From NCBI GenBank assembly GCA_937916485.1, contig CALFSV010000261.1, positions 1-40,747 of the forward strand: a DNA stretch of 40,747 nucleotides, written 5' to 3'. The notes beneath the pieces were generated by a model. That model was not told the origin of the DNA. It worked only from the letters and a program-made list of their open reading frames with translations, and did no database searches. This DNA is from an uncultured Paracoccaceae bacterium. Lineage in GTDB: Bacteria; Pseudomonadota; Alphaproteobacteria; Rhodobacterales; Rhodobacteraceae. A program made the translations under genes and the position numbers. Below are positions 24,042-34,639 of the stretch, piece after piece. Position 1 is the first letter of the stretch. Each line of letters opens with the position of its first letter.

Positions 24042-25870
24042 CGGCGTCCGAACAACCGCTCGATGTCGGCTAGGTCCAGCGACACATAGGTCGGGCGTCC
24101 GTGGTTGCACTGTCCCGAATGGGGTGTCGCCTCCATATCGCGCAAAAGGGCGTTCATCTCATCCGCCCGCATCTGTCGCCCCGACCGGACAGAGCCATGA
24201 CAGGCCACCCTGCTCAGGATCGCGTCCAGCCGCGTTTGCACCGTGACCGAGGTTCCCAGATCAGCAAGTTCATCGGTGATGTCACGCAACAGATTGGTGC
24301 AATCGACCTGACCAAGGAGGGCCGGCGTCTCGCGCACCGCGACAGCCCCGCCGCCGAACGGTTCAATCCCAAGGCCAAGGGTGGCCAGTTCGTCTGCAAT
24401 CTCCAGAAGCCGGGCCGCATCGCTTGGGTCAAGTTCGACTATGTCGGGGATCAACAGGGCCTGCGAGGCCACGCCCCGTTCAACCATCTGCGCCTTGAGC
24501 CGCTCGTAAACCAGCCGCTCGTGCGCTGCGTGCTGGTCGACAATGACAATGCCGGTCTCGGTCTGGGCGATGATGTAATTCTCATGCACCTGCGCCCGGG
24601 CCGCGCCAAGGGGGCGGGCCACATCCTGCATTTCCAAAGGTTCGATCCGGGCCGACGGGGCCGCCGCCTCGGCAAAGCCCAAAGGCTGTTCGGGCATCTG
24701 CGCCGCGTAGGAGGCGGCGCGCGCCTGCCACGACGGCCGTTCCATCTGGTAGATCCGGGCCAGTCCCTGCGGCTCTGTCCGCATCGCGCCCAGCGTTTCG
24801 CCAGCGACGGTGGTCGAGGCCCGGTGCCCTGCCCCTGCCAAGGCATGGCGCAGCCCGCTGACGATCAGGCCGCGCACCAAACCGGGGTCGCGAAACCGCA
24901 CCTCGGACTTTGCCGGGTGGACGTTCACATCGACAAGGTGCGGATCGCAATCGACAAAAAGCGCCACCGCGGGATGCCGGTCCCGGCTAAGGAAATCCGC
25001 ATAGGCGCCCCGAAGGGCCCCGATCAGCAGCTTGTCCCGCACCGGTCGCCCATTGACGAACAGGTGCTGGGTCACCGCCGCCCCCCGTGAATAGGTCGGC
25101 AGGGCAGCATAGCCCGTCAGGTGGAACCCCTCCCGTTCGGCATCGATCGGCACGGCGTTCTCGGCAAACTCCCGCCCCAGAACGGCGCGCAACCGGCCAA
25201 AGAGGGCGTCGAACAGGTCGCCTGTCTCGCCCTCGACCCGGAACACGGTGCGGTCGTCGCCATCCGTCGCGTCGCGCAGGATGAAGGTCACGAAAGGCTC
25301 TGCCATCGCCAGCCTCTTGACCACATCGGTCACCGCCTGCCCCTCGGCCCTGTCGGTGCGCAGGAACTTTAGCCGGGCGGGCGTTGCATGGAACAGGTCA
25401 CGCAGTTCGACAACCGTGCCCGCAGACAGGGCCGCAGGTCGGACCGCCGTGGCCGCCCCACCATCCACGGTGATCGTGGCGGCCTCTGCCCCCTTGGCCC
25501 GGCTGGTGATCTGCAACCGGCCAACCGCCCCAAGCGAGGGCAGCGCCTCGCCCCGGAAGCCGAAGGAATGGATGTTCAGAAGGTCGGTGCCATCAATCTT
25601 GGAGGTCGCGTGGCGCGACAGGGCAAGGGGCAGATCCGCCCCCGTCATCCCGCAGCCATCGTCCGTCACCCGGATCAGGCTGCGCCCGCCATCGGCCACC
25701 ACCACCTCGATCCGGTTGGCGCCCGCATCAATGGCGTTCTCCACCAGTTCCTTTACCGCCGAGGCAGGACGTTCCACGACCTCACCCGCTGCGATCCGGT
25801 TGATCGCAACAGTGTCAAGCTGTCGGATGACAGGCAAATCAGCAGGTATCTTGGGGTCAGGAAGCGCCAT
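24038..25870 (-). CDS. mutL: DNA mismatch repair protein MutL (with endonuclease motif)
   Basis: The 610-residue protein has the GHL ATPase motifs [11 protein letters not shown] (E42, N45), DDGCGM (70-75) and [13 protein letters not shown]. The C-terminal part carries the nuclease motif DQHA-x2-E-x4-E (445-456) and CNHGRP (588-593). This agrees with mutL from organisms without MutH, where MutL itself nicks the strand. The middle linker is Ala/Pro-rich and poorly conserved. It lies between the second M16 peptidase gene (42-base gap) and rmuC, overlapped by four bases. Confidence 0.98.
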   Translation of the reverse strand: MALPDPKIPADLPVIRQLDTVAINRIAAGEVVERPASAVKELVENAIDAGANRIEVVVADGGRSLIRVTDDGCGMTGADLPLALSRHATSKIDGTDLLNIHSFGFRGEALPSLGAVGRLQITSRAKGAEAATITVDGGAATAVRPAALSAGTVVELRDLFHATPARLKFLRTDRAEGQAVTDVVKRLAMAEPFVTFILRDATDGDDRTVFRVEGETGDLFDALFGRLRAVLGREFAENAVPIDAEREGFHLTGYAALPTYSRGAAVTQHLFVNGRPVRDKLLIGALRGAYADFLSRDRHPAVALFVDCDPHLVDVNVHPAKSEVRFRDPGLVRGLIVSGLRHALAGAGHRASTTVAGETLGAMRTEPQGLARIYQMERPSWQARAASYAAQMPEQPLGFAEAAAPSARIEPLEMQDVARPLGAARAQVHENYIIAQTETGIVIVDQHAAHERLVYERLKAQMVERGVASQALLIPDIVELDPSDAARLLEIADELATLGLGIEPFGGGAVAVRETPALLGQVDCTNLLRDITDELADLGTSVTVQTRLDAILSRVACHGSVRSGRQMRADEMNALLRDMEATPHSGQCNHGRPTYVSLDLADIERLFGRR

Positions 25871-25912
25871 GCCACTAGGGGTAGCATGGCGCGGGTTGAT
25901 TCTGCGAGGGTC

Positions 25913-27244
25913 TTAATTCGCCACCAAGGCCGGAAGCGGCCCGGATTCCAGCCCCTCGGGTTGACCCACAACGGTGAAATGCAGCGCGTCTGGCCGCAGC
26001 AGATAGGCCGCCACCCGGTTGACATCCTCAAGCGTGACCGCCTCGATAAAGTCGTTGCGGTTCAGCACGTAATCCGGCGACAGACCAACCTGCTGCATCC
26101 CGACCATGATGTCGGCAATCGGGCCGTTGCCGTCAAAGCGCAGGGGGTATTCCCCCGTCAGATAGGTCTTGGCGGCATCAAGCTCTTCTGGGGTCACGCC
26201 TTCTGTAGCGATCCGCGCCCATTCGCTGCGGATCACTGCGATTGCCTCTCTGATCCGATCATTGGCCGATGCAACGCGCCCCAGCACCATTTCGGCATGG
26301 TCGCGGGGGACAAGATAGGTGGCCACACCATAGGTCAGGCCGCGCTTTTCGCGAACCTCGGTCATCAGGCGGCTTTCAAAGCCCCCAGCCCCAAGGATGT
26401 GATTCATCACATAGGCCGCGAAAAAGTCGGGGTCGTCCCGCTTCATCCCTTCATGGCCGAAAAGGGCGACGGACTGCGGGGTGGCGAAATCCACGACGGT
26501 CACGCCGCCTGGCAGGCCAAACGCCACGTCGCTAGGAAGGGGCGGTGCCTCGGCAGGCAGCTCGCCCAGAAGGGTGTCGATCATCACACCCGCCTCATCA
26601 GCGCTGATATCGCCCACGACCGACACATGCAGGCGGGCCCGGTTCACCGTGTCGCGGTGGGCGTCAAAAAGGTCCTCGGTGGTCAGCGCCGAGACGCTTT
26701 CCACCGTCCCGCTCATGTCCGACCCATAGGGATGCCCGGGAAAGGCCGCAGCATAAAAGGCATCGGTGGCAAGCTGGTTTGGATTCTTGGCATCCGAGGC
26801 GAGGCCCGACAGGACCTGCGCCCGCACCCGTTCGACCGCGTCGGCGTCAAAGCTGGGGTCGACAATCGCCTGCCGCAACAGGGCGACCGCCTCGTCCCGG
26901 TTCTCGGTCAGGAACTTGGCCGATATCGACACGCTGTCGTCATAGGCATCGAAACCAAAGCTGGCGGCCAGCCCTTCGCGGGCCTCCTGGAACGCACGGG
27001 CATCCATGTCACCCGATCCTTCTTCCAGCAGCGCCATCATCAAATTGACCGCGCCCCGCTTGCCCTCACGGTCAAGGGACCCGCCGCCCTCCATCAGAAT
27101 CTCGAGTGCGACAAAGGGGATGGAGCGTTCTTCGACCACCCACGCCTCGATCCCGCCGGGCGTTGTGATTTCCTGAATGTCGACCTCGGCCCGGGCAACG
27201 ACGCCCCAGACGACAAGGATCAGGCTAAGCGTCAGTCGGATCAT
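25913..27244 (-). CDS. M16 family zinc-peptidase homologue lacking the HxxEH site (partner subunit)
   Basis: The 443-residue protein has a signal peptide (cleavage near residue 19, VARA) and two M16-type half-domains. The inverted zinc motif HxxEH is missing: the matching helix reads NLMMALLEEG. The second half keeps the Arg/Tyr pair in REKRGLTYGV that in active M16 dimers contributes to the partner's site. It is therefore probably the non-catalytic subunit of a periplasmic M16 heterodimer with the gene just upstream. Its ATG overlaps that gene's TGA by four bases (ATGA), which fits equal production of two subunits. Confidence 0.93.
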   Translation of the reverse strand: MIRLTLSLILVVWGVVARAEVDIQEITTPGGIEAWVVEERSIPFVALEILMEGGGSLDREGKRGAVNLMMALLEEGSGDMDARAFQEAREGLAASFGFDAYDDSVSISAKFLTENRDEAVALLRQAIVDPSFDADAVERVRAQVLSGLASDAKNPNQLATDAFYAAAFPGHPYGSDMSGTVESVSALTTEDLFDAHRDTVNRARLHVSVVGDISADEAGVMIDTLLGELPAEAPPLPSDVAFGLPGGVTVVDFATPQSVALFGHEGMKRDDPDFFAAYVMNHILGAGGFESRLMTEVREKRGLTYGVATYLVPRDHAEMVLGRVASANDRIREAIAVIRSEWARIATEGVTPEELDAAKTYLTGEYPLRFDGNGPIADIMVGMQQVGLSPDYVLNRNDFIEAVTLEDVNRVAAYLLRPDALHFTVVGQPEGLESGPLPALVAN

Positions 27245-28587
27245 TGGGTCAACTCCTGCCGGTTGGACACCACCCAGGCGGTCACCGATTGATCAATATC
27301 GAAAAGGTCACGGGCGGCCGCCATGATGTCATCGGCCGTGACGGCCTGGAGGATGCCGGGCCACTCCTGCACGTCCTGCACGGTCAGCCCCTGGGTGAGG
27401 GCAGAGCCATAGCGCCGCGCAATCCCGTCGATGCTGTCGAGGGCATAGACTTCGCTGGCACGAAGCTGCGTCCGGATGCGCTCGAGTTGGGCCGGGTCGA
27501 TGCCTTCTTCGAGAAACTCGGCCAAGGCCGCGTCCATCGCGTCTTCGGCCTGCTGCAGGCTGACACCTTCGGCAGGAACGACGGACAGAAGGAACGTCGT
27601 GTCGTCAAGCGAATCTGCGTCATAGCCCGCGCCGGAAAACAGGGCGATCTCACTGTCGAAGGTCAGTTTGACGCTCAGGACCGAGGTGAAGGACGATCCC
27701 CCAAGGATTTCGGACAGATACACAAGGGCTGCCGCCGTTTCCTGCGCCCCGCTGTCCCGTTCGGGCGCGAGGTAGCTGCGGGTCACGTAGTCCTGCGACA
27801 CGCGAGGGTCTTCGAACACCAGCCGGCGGGCGGCGCGTTGTGGCGGCTCTTCGGGGCGGAGGCGTTTGGGCAATTCGGGTTCGGCGGGGATGACGCCGTA
27901 GTATTGCTCGGCCAAGGCGCGCACCTCGTCGGGCTGCACGTCGCCGGCGACCACGAGGATGGCATTGTTGGGCGAATAGTAGAGGTCGTAGAAATCAACC
28001 ACATCCTCGAGGCTCAACTCCTCCATCTCGTGCTTCCAGCCGATGATCGGAACGCCGTAGCGGTGGTTGAGGTACTGGGCCGCCCGGATCTGTTCGCGGG
28101 CAAGTGCGCCGGGGCTGTTTTCGGTGCGCTGGTTGCGCTCTTCCAAAATGACCTGACGCTCGGTCTCGATGTCGGCCTCGGTCAGGCGCAGGTTGTTCAT
28201 CCGGTCGCTTTCCATCTGCATCATCAGGGGCAGACGGTCGGCGGCAACGCGTTGGAAATAGGCGGTGTAATCGTAGCTGGTAAAGGCGTTGTCGGTGCCA
28301 CCATTGGCCGCCACGGTGGCCGAGAACTCTCCACTTTCCAGTGTATCGGTCGCCTTGAAGAGAAGGTGTTCCAGAAAATGCGCAACACCCGAGGCGCCGA
28401 CGGGTTCATCCGCCGAACCGATCCGATACCAGACCATATGGACAACGACCGGGGCACGATGATCCTCGATCACCACGACATCCATTCCGTTGTCGAGGGT
28501 GAATGTCGTCACCTCCTGCGCCTGCAAGGGGGCGGCAGACCAACCAGCCATTGCAAGAACAGCGGTCAGCACAAAACTGCGCATCAT
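27241..28587 (-). CDS. M16 family zinc metallopeptidase (catalytic subunit)
   Basis: The 448-residue protein has a signal peptide ending near APLQAQ (about residue 24) and the inverted zinc motif H70-x-x-E73-H74 (HFLEH) in GVAHFLEHLLFK. The downstream acidic helix TERQVILEERNQR carries the third zinc ligand region. Such peptidases degrade peptides in the periplasm, acting as dimers of catalytic and non-catalytic halves. The start at 28587 has AGAGG eight bases upstream; the open frame begins slightly earlier at 28623 without one. It is first of the coupled M16 pair and lies 121 bases after the BamF-like gene. Confidence 0.96.
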   Translation of the reverse strand: MMRSFVLTAVLAMAGWSAAPLQAQEVTTFTLDNGMDVVVIEDHRAPVVVHMVWYRIGSADEPVGASGVAHFLEHLLFKATDTLESGEFSATVAANGGTDNAFTSYDYTAYFQRVAADRLPLMMQMESDRMNNLRLTEADIETERQVILEERNQRTENSPGALAREQIRAAQYLNHRYGVPIIGWKHEMEELSLEDVVDFYDLYYSPNNAILVVAGDVQPDEVRALAEQYYGVIPAEPELPKRLRPEEPPQRAARRLVFEDPRVSQDYVTRSYLAPERDSGAQETAAALVYLSEILGGSSFTSVLSVKLTFDSEIALFSGAGYDADSLDDTTFLLSVVPAEGVSLQQAEDAMDAALAEFLEEGIDPAQLERIRTQLRASEVYALDSIDGIARRYGSALTQGLTVQDVQEWPGILQAVTADDIMAAARDLFDIDQSVTAWVVSNRQELTQ

Positions 28588-28708
28588 AATCCGGGCCTCT
28601 TTTTTCGGTTCCACGTTGCGCATAACCTATGCCGATGGAGCCGCTTCGCAAGCACGGTCTACGAGGTTGTGAGCAGTCCTTGGCGGGGGGCCGGATTAGG
28701 TGGTCAGA

Positions 28709-29212
28709 TCAGGGTGCCGGAGGGGCCGAGGGAACAGCCACGCCCAGTGCTGCAAAACGCGCCAGTTCGGCGTAGGCATCAAGGGCCTGCCGGGCATAGG
28801 CGTCAAAGTATCTGTCGCCACCAAAGACGTTGAACACGTTGAACACGCCAGCCCTATTTCGAAACGCCTGATCTTCGGCGGCAAGGGTTTCCCGAATATC
28901 CGGCGACGTACCAAACCGGTTGACCTGTGCCACGAGGACCGAGTCGCGGGCCGGTATACCGCCTGCAAAAGCCCGCGCGGGATCACCGCCAAGCGCGACA
29001 ATGGCGTCCGCCCGGGGGGCCAAATCGGCACGGTTGCCGCTTTGGGCATCGGGGTCCGGCAATGTCAACGATTCGGGGATTTGAAGGGGGCGCGAGGGCA
29101 TGACGGAAAATTCGTCAGGACCATTTCCCACCGAAAGTTGCCGCAGCCCACGGTCACCGGAACATCCGGCCAGGAGGCCCATCGCCACTGTTGCGAGGAT
29201 CATCCGACGCAT
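28709..29212 (-). CDS. DUF3035 lipoprotein, BamF-like
   Basis: The 167-residue protein has a lipoprotein signal with LLAGC (Cys17), so it is attached to a membrane, most likely the outer one. The DUF3035 region follows, with LGVGNGPDEF-like sequence (SVGNGPDEFSVMPSRPLQIPESLTLP), an Ala-rich middle and RYFDAYARQALDAYAEL at the end. PF11233/DUF3035 is known as BamF, an accessory lipoprotein of the BAM outer-membrane protein assembly machine in alphaproteobacteria. ATG 29212 has AAGGA seven bases upstream; ATG 29227 is also plausible with GGAG. It follows lspA, the enzyme that processes lipoproteins, by about 55 bases. Confidence 0.85.
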   Translation of the reverse strand: MRRMILATVAMGLLAGCSGDRGLRQLSVGNGPDEFSVMPSRPLQIPESLTLPDPDAQSGNRADLAPRADAIVALGGDPARAFAGGIPARDSVLVAQVNRFGTSPDIRETLAAEDQAFRNRAGVFNVFNVFGGDRYFDAYARQALDAYAELARFAALGVAVPSAPPAP

Positions 29213-29267
29213 TGCCAAGTCCTTCATGCTTTTCGCTCCGCAGTCTTACCCCAGACCAACGCTGGCG

Positions 29268-29777
29268 TCACGACGCCTTTTTGCGCCCCGATGTGCGACC
29301 GGGGCCCTTGCCTGCATCACCCTTGCCGTCTGACGTAAAGATGACAAGGCCGACTGCACCAACAAACACGCCTATATCCGCGACGTTGAAGGCAAACGGG
29401 TTCGCAATTCCACAGCAGGACATATTCAGAAAATCTGCGACCGCCCCGTAACGAAAACGGTCAACCACATTGCCCAGCGCCCCCCCGACCAGAAGTCCGG
29501 CCGACAGGTAAGTCCAGCGGCTGCCCCCATCCCGACGGACCCAGTAGAGCACGATACCCGAGATGGCGATGGCCAGCCCGATCAGCACCCAACGCATGTC
29601 CGCCCCGGAAAACAGCCCAAAATTCACGCCCTTGTTCCAGGCCATGCGAAAATTAAGGAGCGGGGGCAGGACATCGATTTCGCGCCGGTTGATCAGGTCC
29701 AGCCAATGCACGACGAACCACTTGGATGCCTGATCCAAGACAAAGATCCAGAAGGCTGTCACCAGCGTCAGTCGCAT
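29268..29777 (-). CDS. lspA: Lipoprotein signal peptidase (signal peptidase II)
   Basis: The 169-residue membrane protein has four membrane helices and both catalytic aspartates: D115 in YGAVADFLN and D134 in FNVADIGVF. Also seen are the LDQASKW motif near residue 15 and NKGVNFGLF. It cleaves signal peptides from diacylglyceryl-modified prolipoproteins at the inner membrane. The C-terminus is a short Gly/Lys/Arg-rich tail. It starts 26 bases after purH and precedes the BamF-like lipoprotein gene. Confidence 0.96.
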   Translation of the reverse strand: MRLTLVTAFWIFVLDQASKWFVVHWLDLINRREIDVLPPLLNFRMAWNKGVNFGLFSGADMRWVLIGLAIAISGIVLYWVRRDGGSRWTYLSAGLLVGGALGNVVDRFRYGAVADFLNMSCCGIANPFAFNVADIGVFVGAVGLVIFTSDGKGDAGKGPGRTSGRKKAS

Positions 29778-29803
29778 GTCCCTGCCCCTTTCCTAGTGCC
29801 AGC

Positions 29804-31393
29804 CTAGTGGCGGAAGTGCCGCATGCCGGTAAAGACCATGGCAATCCCGGCGGCATCAGCCGCGGCAATGACCTCGTCGTCCCGCATCGACCCGCCCGGC
29901 TGGATCAGGGCAACAGCGCCCGCCTCAACCGCGGTCATCACACCGTCCGCGAATGGGAAAAAGGCGTCAGAGGCGACGACCGACCCCTTGGCGGGGCTGT
30001 CGTCCAGCCCCAATGCCTCGGCCATGTCAGCCGCCTTGCGCGCCGCGATCCGGGTCGAATCAACCCGGCTCATCTGGCCCGCACCGACACCGACGGTTGC
30101 CCCGTCCTTGACGTAGACAATCGCGTTCGACTTTACATGCTTGGCCACGACCCAGGCAAAGCGCAGATCGGCCATTTGGGCGGCGGTCGGCTGAACCTTG
30201 GTCACAACCCGCAGTTCGACATCATCAAGCGATCCGACATCCTTGTCCTGCACCAGCAATCCGCCCGACACCTGCCGGACCGAGACACCCGGTTCCTTTG
30301 GGTCTGGCAAACCATCGGTCAGCAAAAGGCGCAGGTTCTTCTTGGCGGCAAAGACGGCGATCGCCTCTTCGCTGGCACCTGGTGCTATCACGACCTCGGT
30401 GAAAATCTCGGTGATGGCGCTTGCGGTTGCGGCATCCAGCGGCTGGTTCAAGGCAACGATGCCACCGAACGCACTGGTCTGGTCGCAGTTGTAGGCGGCG
30501 ATGTAGGCTTCGGCCAGACTGGTTCCGCGTGCGACGCCGCAGGGGTTGGCGTGTTTGACGATGACACAGGCAGGGCCGTCCGCCGGGGCGAATTCTGCCA
30601 CGAGCGCCCAGGCGGCATCCGTGTCATTGATATTGTTGTAGCTCAACTCCTTGCCCTGCATCTGCCGGGCTGTCGCCACGCCGGGACGGGCTGTGCCATC
30701 GGTATAGAACTCGGCCGATTGATGCGGGTTTTCACCGTAGCGCAGGGATTGCACGAGGGTCCCGGCAAAGCTGCGACGACGCGGCGATGCCTCGCCGATC
30801 GCCTTGGCCATCCATGTGCTGACTGCCGTGTCATAGGCCGCTGTGCGGGCATAGGCTGTCTGGGCAAGAGACTGGCGAAACGCCAGGCTCGTCTGCCCAT
30901 CGTTGGCGTCAAGCTCGGCCAGCAAAGGCGCATAGTCCTCAACATCGACGACGACGTTTACAAAGCCGTGGTTCTTCGCGGCAGCCCGGATCATTGCGGG
31001 CCCGCCGATATCAATGTTCTCGATGGCGGTATCGTAGTCCGCGCCAGCCGCGACTGTGGCTTCAAAGGGGTAGAGGTTCACGACCAGCAGATCGATGGGC
31101 CTGATCCCGTGCTCCTCCATCGCCGCCACATGTCCGGCATTGTCGCGCACGGCGAGAAGGCCACCGTGGACCGCCGGGTGCAGGGTCTTGACCCGGCCAT
31201 CCATCATCTCGGGAAAGCCGGTGACATCGGCTACGTCCACGACGGCAAGTCCGGCATCGCGCAGCATCCCGGCTGACCCACCGGTCGACAAAAGATCGAC
31301 CCCTCGCGCGGCCAGCGCCTGGGCCAGTTCCAGCAGCCCGGTCTTGTCCGAAACAGACAAGAGGGCCCTGCGCAATGGGTAAAGATCAGTCAT
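29804..31393 (-). CDS. purH: Bifunctional AICAR transformylase / IMP cyclohydrolase
   Basis: The 529-residue protein carries the final two steps of de novo purine synthesis. The N-terminal MGS-like IMP cyclohydrolase domain (about 1-145) begins [12 protein letters not shown] and has [13 protein letters not shown] and [11 protein letters not shown]. The C-terminal AICAR formyltransferase domain has RYGENPHQ, the KHANPCGVA motif and late [10 protein letters not shown]. The start at 31393 has AGGGA seven bases upstream; the longer open frame runs into the heparinase-like gene. That gene ends ten bases before it. Confidence 0.98.
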   Translation of the reverse strand: MTDLYPLRRALLSVSDKTGLLELAQALAARGVDLLSTGGSAGMLRDAGLAVVDVADVTGFPEMMDGRVKTLHPAVHGGLLAVRDNAGHVAAMEEHGIRPIDLLVVNLYPFEATVAAGADYDTAIENIDIGGPAMIRAAAKNHGFVNVVVDVEDYAPLLAELDANDGQTSLAFRQSLAQTAYARTAAYDTAVSTWMAKAIGEASPRRRSFAGTLVQSLRYGENPHQSAEFYTDGTARPGVATARQMQGKELSYNNINDTDAAWALVAEFAPADGPACVIVKHANPCGVARGTSLAEAYIAAYNCDQTSAFGGIVALNQPLDAATASAITEIFTEVVIAPGASEEAIAVFAAKKNLRLLLTDGLPDPKEPGVSVRQVSGGLLVQDKDVGSLDDVELRVVTKVQPTAAQMADLRFAWVVAKHVKSNAIVYVKDGATVGVGAGQMSRVDSTRIAARKAADMAEALGLDDSPAKGSVVASDAFFPFADGVMTAVEAGAVALIQPGGSMRDDEVIAAADAAGIAMVFTGMRHFRH

Positions 31394-31403
31394 ATCAGCG
31401 TCC

Positions 31404-33197
31404 CTATTTAAGATCGTCGTCGCCTGTCCCGATTCTGCCGGGCGGCGCATATTCAAGCCCTCGCCCGCCGGGTGCATAGTCGCGGACCGCATCCGGAGTC
31501 CCCTGCGCCTTGGCAAGGGACCAGCGCACGCGGGTGGCATAGGCGATCGCACGGCCAGATAAAACCACCTGATCACAGCTCCGCGGCTTCAACCGTCCCT
31601 TTTCAAGGTAGATCGAGGGTTCAAGGGTCAGTCGCGCTTTGCCATCGTGGCGAAAGATCCAGACTTCGCCGCTTTTGAGGGCAAGCGAGATAGCCGTCCC
31701 CCCCAGATCGACAGAGGCATCGACATCGGGGTGCAGATGAAACCGGATCGAGAACGGAGCCCCTTGCAAGCTGGTTGCCGCCATCATCGTATCAAAGGCA
31801 CGCTCATCCCCCGGGCTGAGGGTCGTCAGTATATCTTCCCCGGCGAGCGCGCGCCCATCGTTGCTAAGCTCCATGATCCGGGCGTGGGTCAAACCCAGAT
31901 GAGCACGCCAGCCGTCGTGTGATAGTTCAAGTTTCTGGCTTCCTTCGGCATGGCGCATCTCGCAACCGACCCGCTCGGGGCCTTCGGAGAAAAGTTCGAC
32001 CTGTTGCCCCCGGACGATCTTGGCCGGGGCCATCCTCGAGGACGACGTCCCTTCGATACCAAGGGTGGAGTGGCTTGGCGTCGCCCGGCCCGCCCTCCGC
32101 CACTCTGGCCCGAAGGGGGCGCCAGACCCGCAGTTCACGATGACGGGTCGCCGTCCGGACGTCATTTCAAAGGCCAGGGTCGAGGCATGTGCTTCGCCTG
32201 AGTCTCGCCCCGAGGCAGGCTTGGCTGCATCGATTATGACGCTCGTCCGGGCCGCCGCGATACGGGCGTAGCCCATATGCAGGCCACCTTTGCGCATCCG
32301 ACGGTTTCCCGAAGCAGCAAGGGCATGATCCAGCCGCCCGTCGATGCCAGCCCCACCCCCATGAAACCGGCCCAACCCGCCGTCAGAATGTCGTAGGGCC
32401 CGCAAAGTCGGGGCGATCCGACTGAGAGCCTCAACCAATTCGGTGGGCAGCGTGCGCCCGGCCTCGTTCAAGGTGGCCGAGGCCCAGGTCAACAGGGTAA
32501 AGACCTCAAGCAGTTCTTCGGGGTTGCGGCTTGGGATGTCGCCTTGTGGGCCGATGTGGGCCTGACAATCCGCTGCTAGGGCGGCAATCGCAGGCTCCAC
32601 ATGATCCTGCATCCCTTCCAGCGACAGCCCGGCATGAATCATGCCTGTCAGCGCCTCGAACCGTGGCAGACCCTGAGGGGCGCGTCGCCAGCGGCGCGAC
32701 AGGTAGACTGTCTGCCGGCTCAGGCTGGCATAGAACCGATCAGCCGATTCTTTGTCGCGCCCCCGCAAAAGCAGCAGTGCATGGTTGATCCAGCGGATCA
32801 GCCGGCGTCCTGTCAGGGCAGGCGTCCAGCCTGGCCCCTGCCCTTTTCCATAGCGGTCGATCCAGTTCATGACCCAGGTCTGCGCCCGCTCGCGGGATTT
32901 GGCATCCCCCACGGCGGCCAGATCGTCCAGCCAGGCAAAGCCGTGAAGATCGTCCACGAAGGGCGCTTCCTCGGCCGCGATGTCCCAGATCAGCGTATCG
33001 GGCGCCTCAACCAGCCGGCCCGACAGCATGAAGTTGCCCGCCAAGAGCTGCCTGCCGCGCGCAAAATGGCCTATTGTCCGAGGTTCAGGCGACGACACAA
33101 AGCCCGTCGCCACAGGGGCCCGCCCGGCCATGCTGACGTGAAGCCGGTTCATGAAACGCGTTCGCCGCGCTGTCCATGTTTGCCCTTTGGCCACCAA
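31404..33197 (-). CDS. Heparinase II/III-like protein
   Basis: The 597-residue protein has an all-helical N-terminal toroid (about 50-320, with [39 protein letters not shown], and [13 protein letters not shown]) and a C-terminal beta-sandwich (after 380, with [33 protein letters not shown]). This is the heparinase II/III architecture, polysaccharide lyases or their relatives. No signal peptide is seen, which is unusual for a lyase, so cytoplasmic action on envelope or glycan precursors is possible. The TTG at 33197 gives the longest form; ATG 33152 is an alternative. It lies between rsmB and purH, ten bases before the purH start. Confidence 0.85.
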   Translation of the reverse strand: MVAKGQTWTARRTRFMNRLHVSMAGRAPVATGFVSSPEPRTIGHFARGRQLLAGNFMLSGRLVEAPDTLIWDIAAEEAPFVDDLHGFAWLDDLAAVGDAKSRERAQTWVMNWIDRYGKGQGPGWTPALTGRRLIRWINHALLLLRGRDKESADRFYASLSRQTVYLSRRWRRAPQGLPRFEALTGMIHAGLSLEGMQDHVEPAIAALAADCQAHIGPQGDIPSRNPEELLEVFTLLTWASATLNEAGRTLPTELVEALSRIAPTLRALRHSDGGLGRFHGGGAGIDGRLDHALAASGNRRMRKGGLHMGYARIAAARTSVIIDAAKPASGRDSGEAHASTLAFEMTSGRRPVIVNCGSGAPFGPEWRRAGRATPSHSTLGIEGTSSSRMAPAKIVRGQQVELFSEGPERVGCEMRHAEGSQKLELSHDGWRAHLGLTHARIMELSNDGRALAGEDILTTLSPGDERAFDTMMAATSLQGAPFSIRFHLHPDVDASVDLGGTAISLALKSGEVWIFRHDGKARLTLEPSIYLEKGRLKPRSCDQVVLSGRAIAYATRVRWSLAKAQGTPDAVRDYAPGGRGLEYAPPGRIGTGDDDLK

Positions 33198-33268
33198 TCC
33201 GCTGCCTCATCTGGATGCCTCGGGCATCATTCTCGTTACAGTACTAATATGCCCTCGAAACGGGCGAG

Positions 33269-34555
33269 TCACGCAGGCTTTGTCAGGCATGCGATGTAGA
33301 AACCGTCCATGCCACCAGCTTCTGCCCAATAATCGGGACGCAGTCGCAGGCCTCCCTCGGAGGTGATCCAATCCGGGTTCAGCCCCGGTCGGTCAAGGGC
33401 CGACCGGTCAACGACAAGGCCGGGGTGCCGTTCCAACGCCTCTTCGATCTGCACTTCGCCTTCATCTGGCAAGAGAGAACAGGTGCAAAACACCATCCGC
33501 CCCCCCGGTCGAAGCAGGGTCAGAGCATGGTCGATCATCGCCGCCTGCTGCTCAATCAACGCCCCGAATTCGGACCCGTCCTTGGCCTGTGGCAAATCAG
33601 GATGCCTGCGGATGGTGCCAGTCGCCGAACAGGGTGCATCCAGCAGGATGGCGTCAAAGCCACCCGTTTCAAAGGTCAGGGCGTCGCCTTCGACGACCTC
33701 TGCGGTCAGTCCGGTCCGGCTCAGGTTGGACACCACCCGCGCCAATCGGGCCTCGGATACATCCAGCGCCGTGACGTTCGCCCCGGCCGCGGCAAGTTGC
33801 AGGGTCTTGCCCCCCGGTGCAGCGCATAGATCAAGGATACGCTCGCCGGCCTTGGGGTCCAGAACCCGAACCGGAATCGCGGCGGCGGCGTCCTGCACCC
33901 ACCAGCTGCCGTCGGTATAGCCCGGCAGCGCTGTCACTTGACCCGGCGTCGCCAGCCTGACCGAGCCTGTGGGCAGAACCGTACCGCCCAGCATGGCCGC
34001 CAATTCGGCCGGATCGCCCTTGGCCGTCAGATCAAGGGGAGCGCCGGCAAAATGGACCGCCTCCATCGCCTTGACCGCGTCCCGTCCCCATGCGGCGACC
34101 AGCGGGCTGCGCAGCCAGCCGGGCAACAGGGGGATGGGCTGGCTGTCCCAGGCCTGTGGCATGTCAGCTGCCACCTTGCGCAGGACGGCATTGACCAGCC
34201 CCTTAAAGTTGGCTGCCCGCTTGTTGCGCCCGATCAGGCCCACCATCGCGTTGACGACCCCATGTGCCGCCGTGCCTTCAGCAATCTCGGTCACGCCAAG
34301 GCGCAAGACATTGCGCACGGCAAGGGGTGGGGATTTTTGTAGATACTTCTTTAATAGCCGATCCGCACGGTCCAGCCCGCGCAGGGTCGACAGGGCCAGC
34401 CGTTGGGCGCGTGCCCGGTCTTCGGGTGCAAGCGCATCAAGGGCCCCGGCCCCGATCAGTTCGGGCAAGAGTTTGCCTGACCCGGTGACCTGTTCGATCA
34501 GCTTCAGCGCGGCGTCGCGCGGTGCCAGCCCAAGCTGATCCTTGCCATCACTCAA
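33269..34555 (-). CDS. rsmB: 16S rRNA cytosine-C5 methyltransferase RsmB
   Basis: The 428-residue protein has a NusB-like RNA-binding N-terminal domain (about 10-130, with HGVVNAMVGLIGRNKR) and a SAM-dependent C-terminal domain. The SAM loop is DLCAAPGGKT (242-251). Two catalytic Cys motifs are present: DAPCSATG (308-309) and TCSLLPDEGE (358-359). E. coli RsmB methylates C967 of 16S rRNA. It leads the minus-strand block and is divergent from the SDHAF4-like gene (84-bp gap). Confidence 0.96.
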   Translation of the reverse strand: MSDGKDQLGLAPRDAALKLIEQVTGSGKLLPELIGAGALDALAPEDRARAQRLALSTLRGLDRADRLLKKYLQKSPPLAVRNVLRLGVTEIAEGTAAHGVVNAMVGLIGRNKRAANFKGLVNAVLRKVAADMPQAWDSQPIPLLPGWLRSPLVAAWGRDAVKAMEAVHFAGAPLDLTAKGDPAELAAMLGGTVLPTGSVRLATPGQVTALPGYTDGSWWVQDAAAAIPVRVLDPKAGERILDLCAAPGGKTLQLAAAGANVTALDVSEARLARVVSNLSRTGLTAEVVEGDALTFETGGFDAILLDAPCSATGTIRRHPDLPQAKDGSEFGALIEQQAAMIDHALTLLRPGGRMVFCTCSLLPDEGEVQIEEALERHPGLVVDRSALDRPGLNPDWITSEGGLRLRPDYWAEAGGMDGFYIACLTKPA

Positions 34556-34639
34556 TTGCCTGCCCCTTGCTGTCTCTGGAACGCGCCGTATATCATCAAG
34601 ACGTTCACAGACAAGCGCGACGGGACAGGAGCCGACACC

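Noticed and set aside
25388..27292. 634-codon open frame on the plus strand
   Set aside because: Shadow of mutL and the M16 gene on the minus strand, which have clear family motifs. The translated product has none.
27244..28833. 529-codon open frame on the plus strand
   Set aside because: Antisense to the catalytic M16 peptidase; composition typical of a high-GC shadow frame.
29726..31276. 516-codon open frame on the plus strand
   Set aside because: Antisense to purH, whose motifs are intact along the full length.
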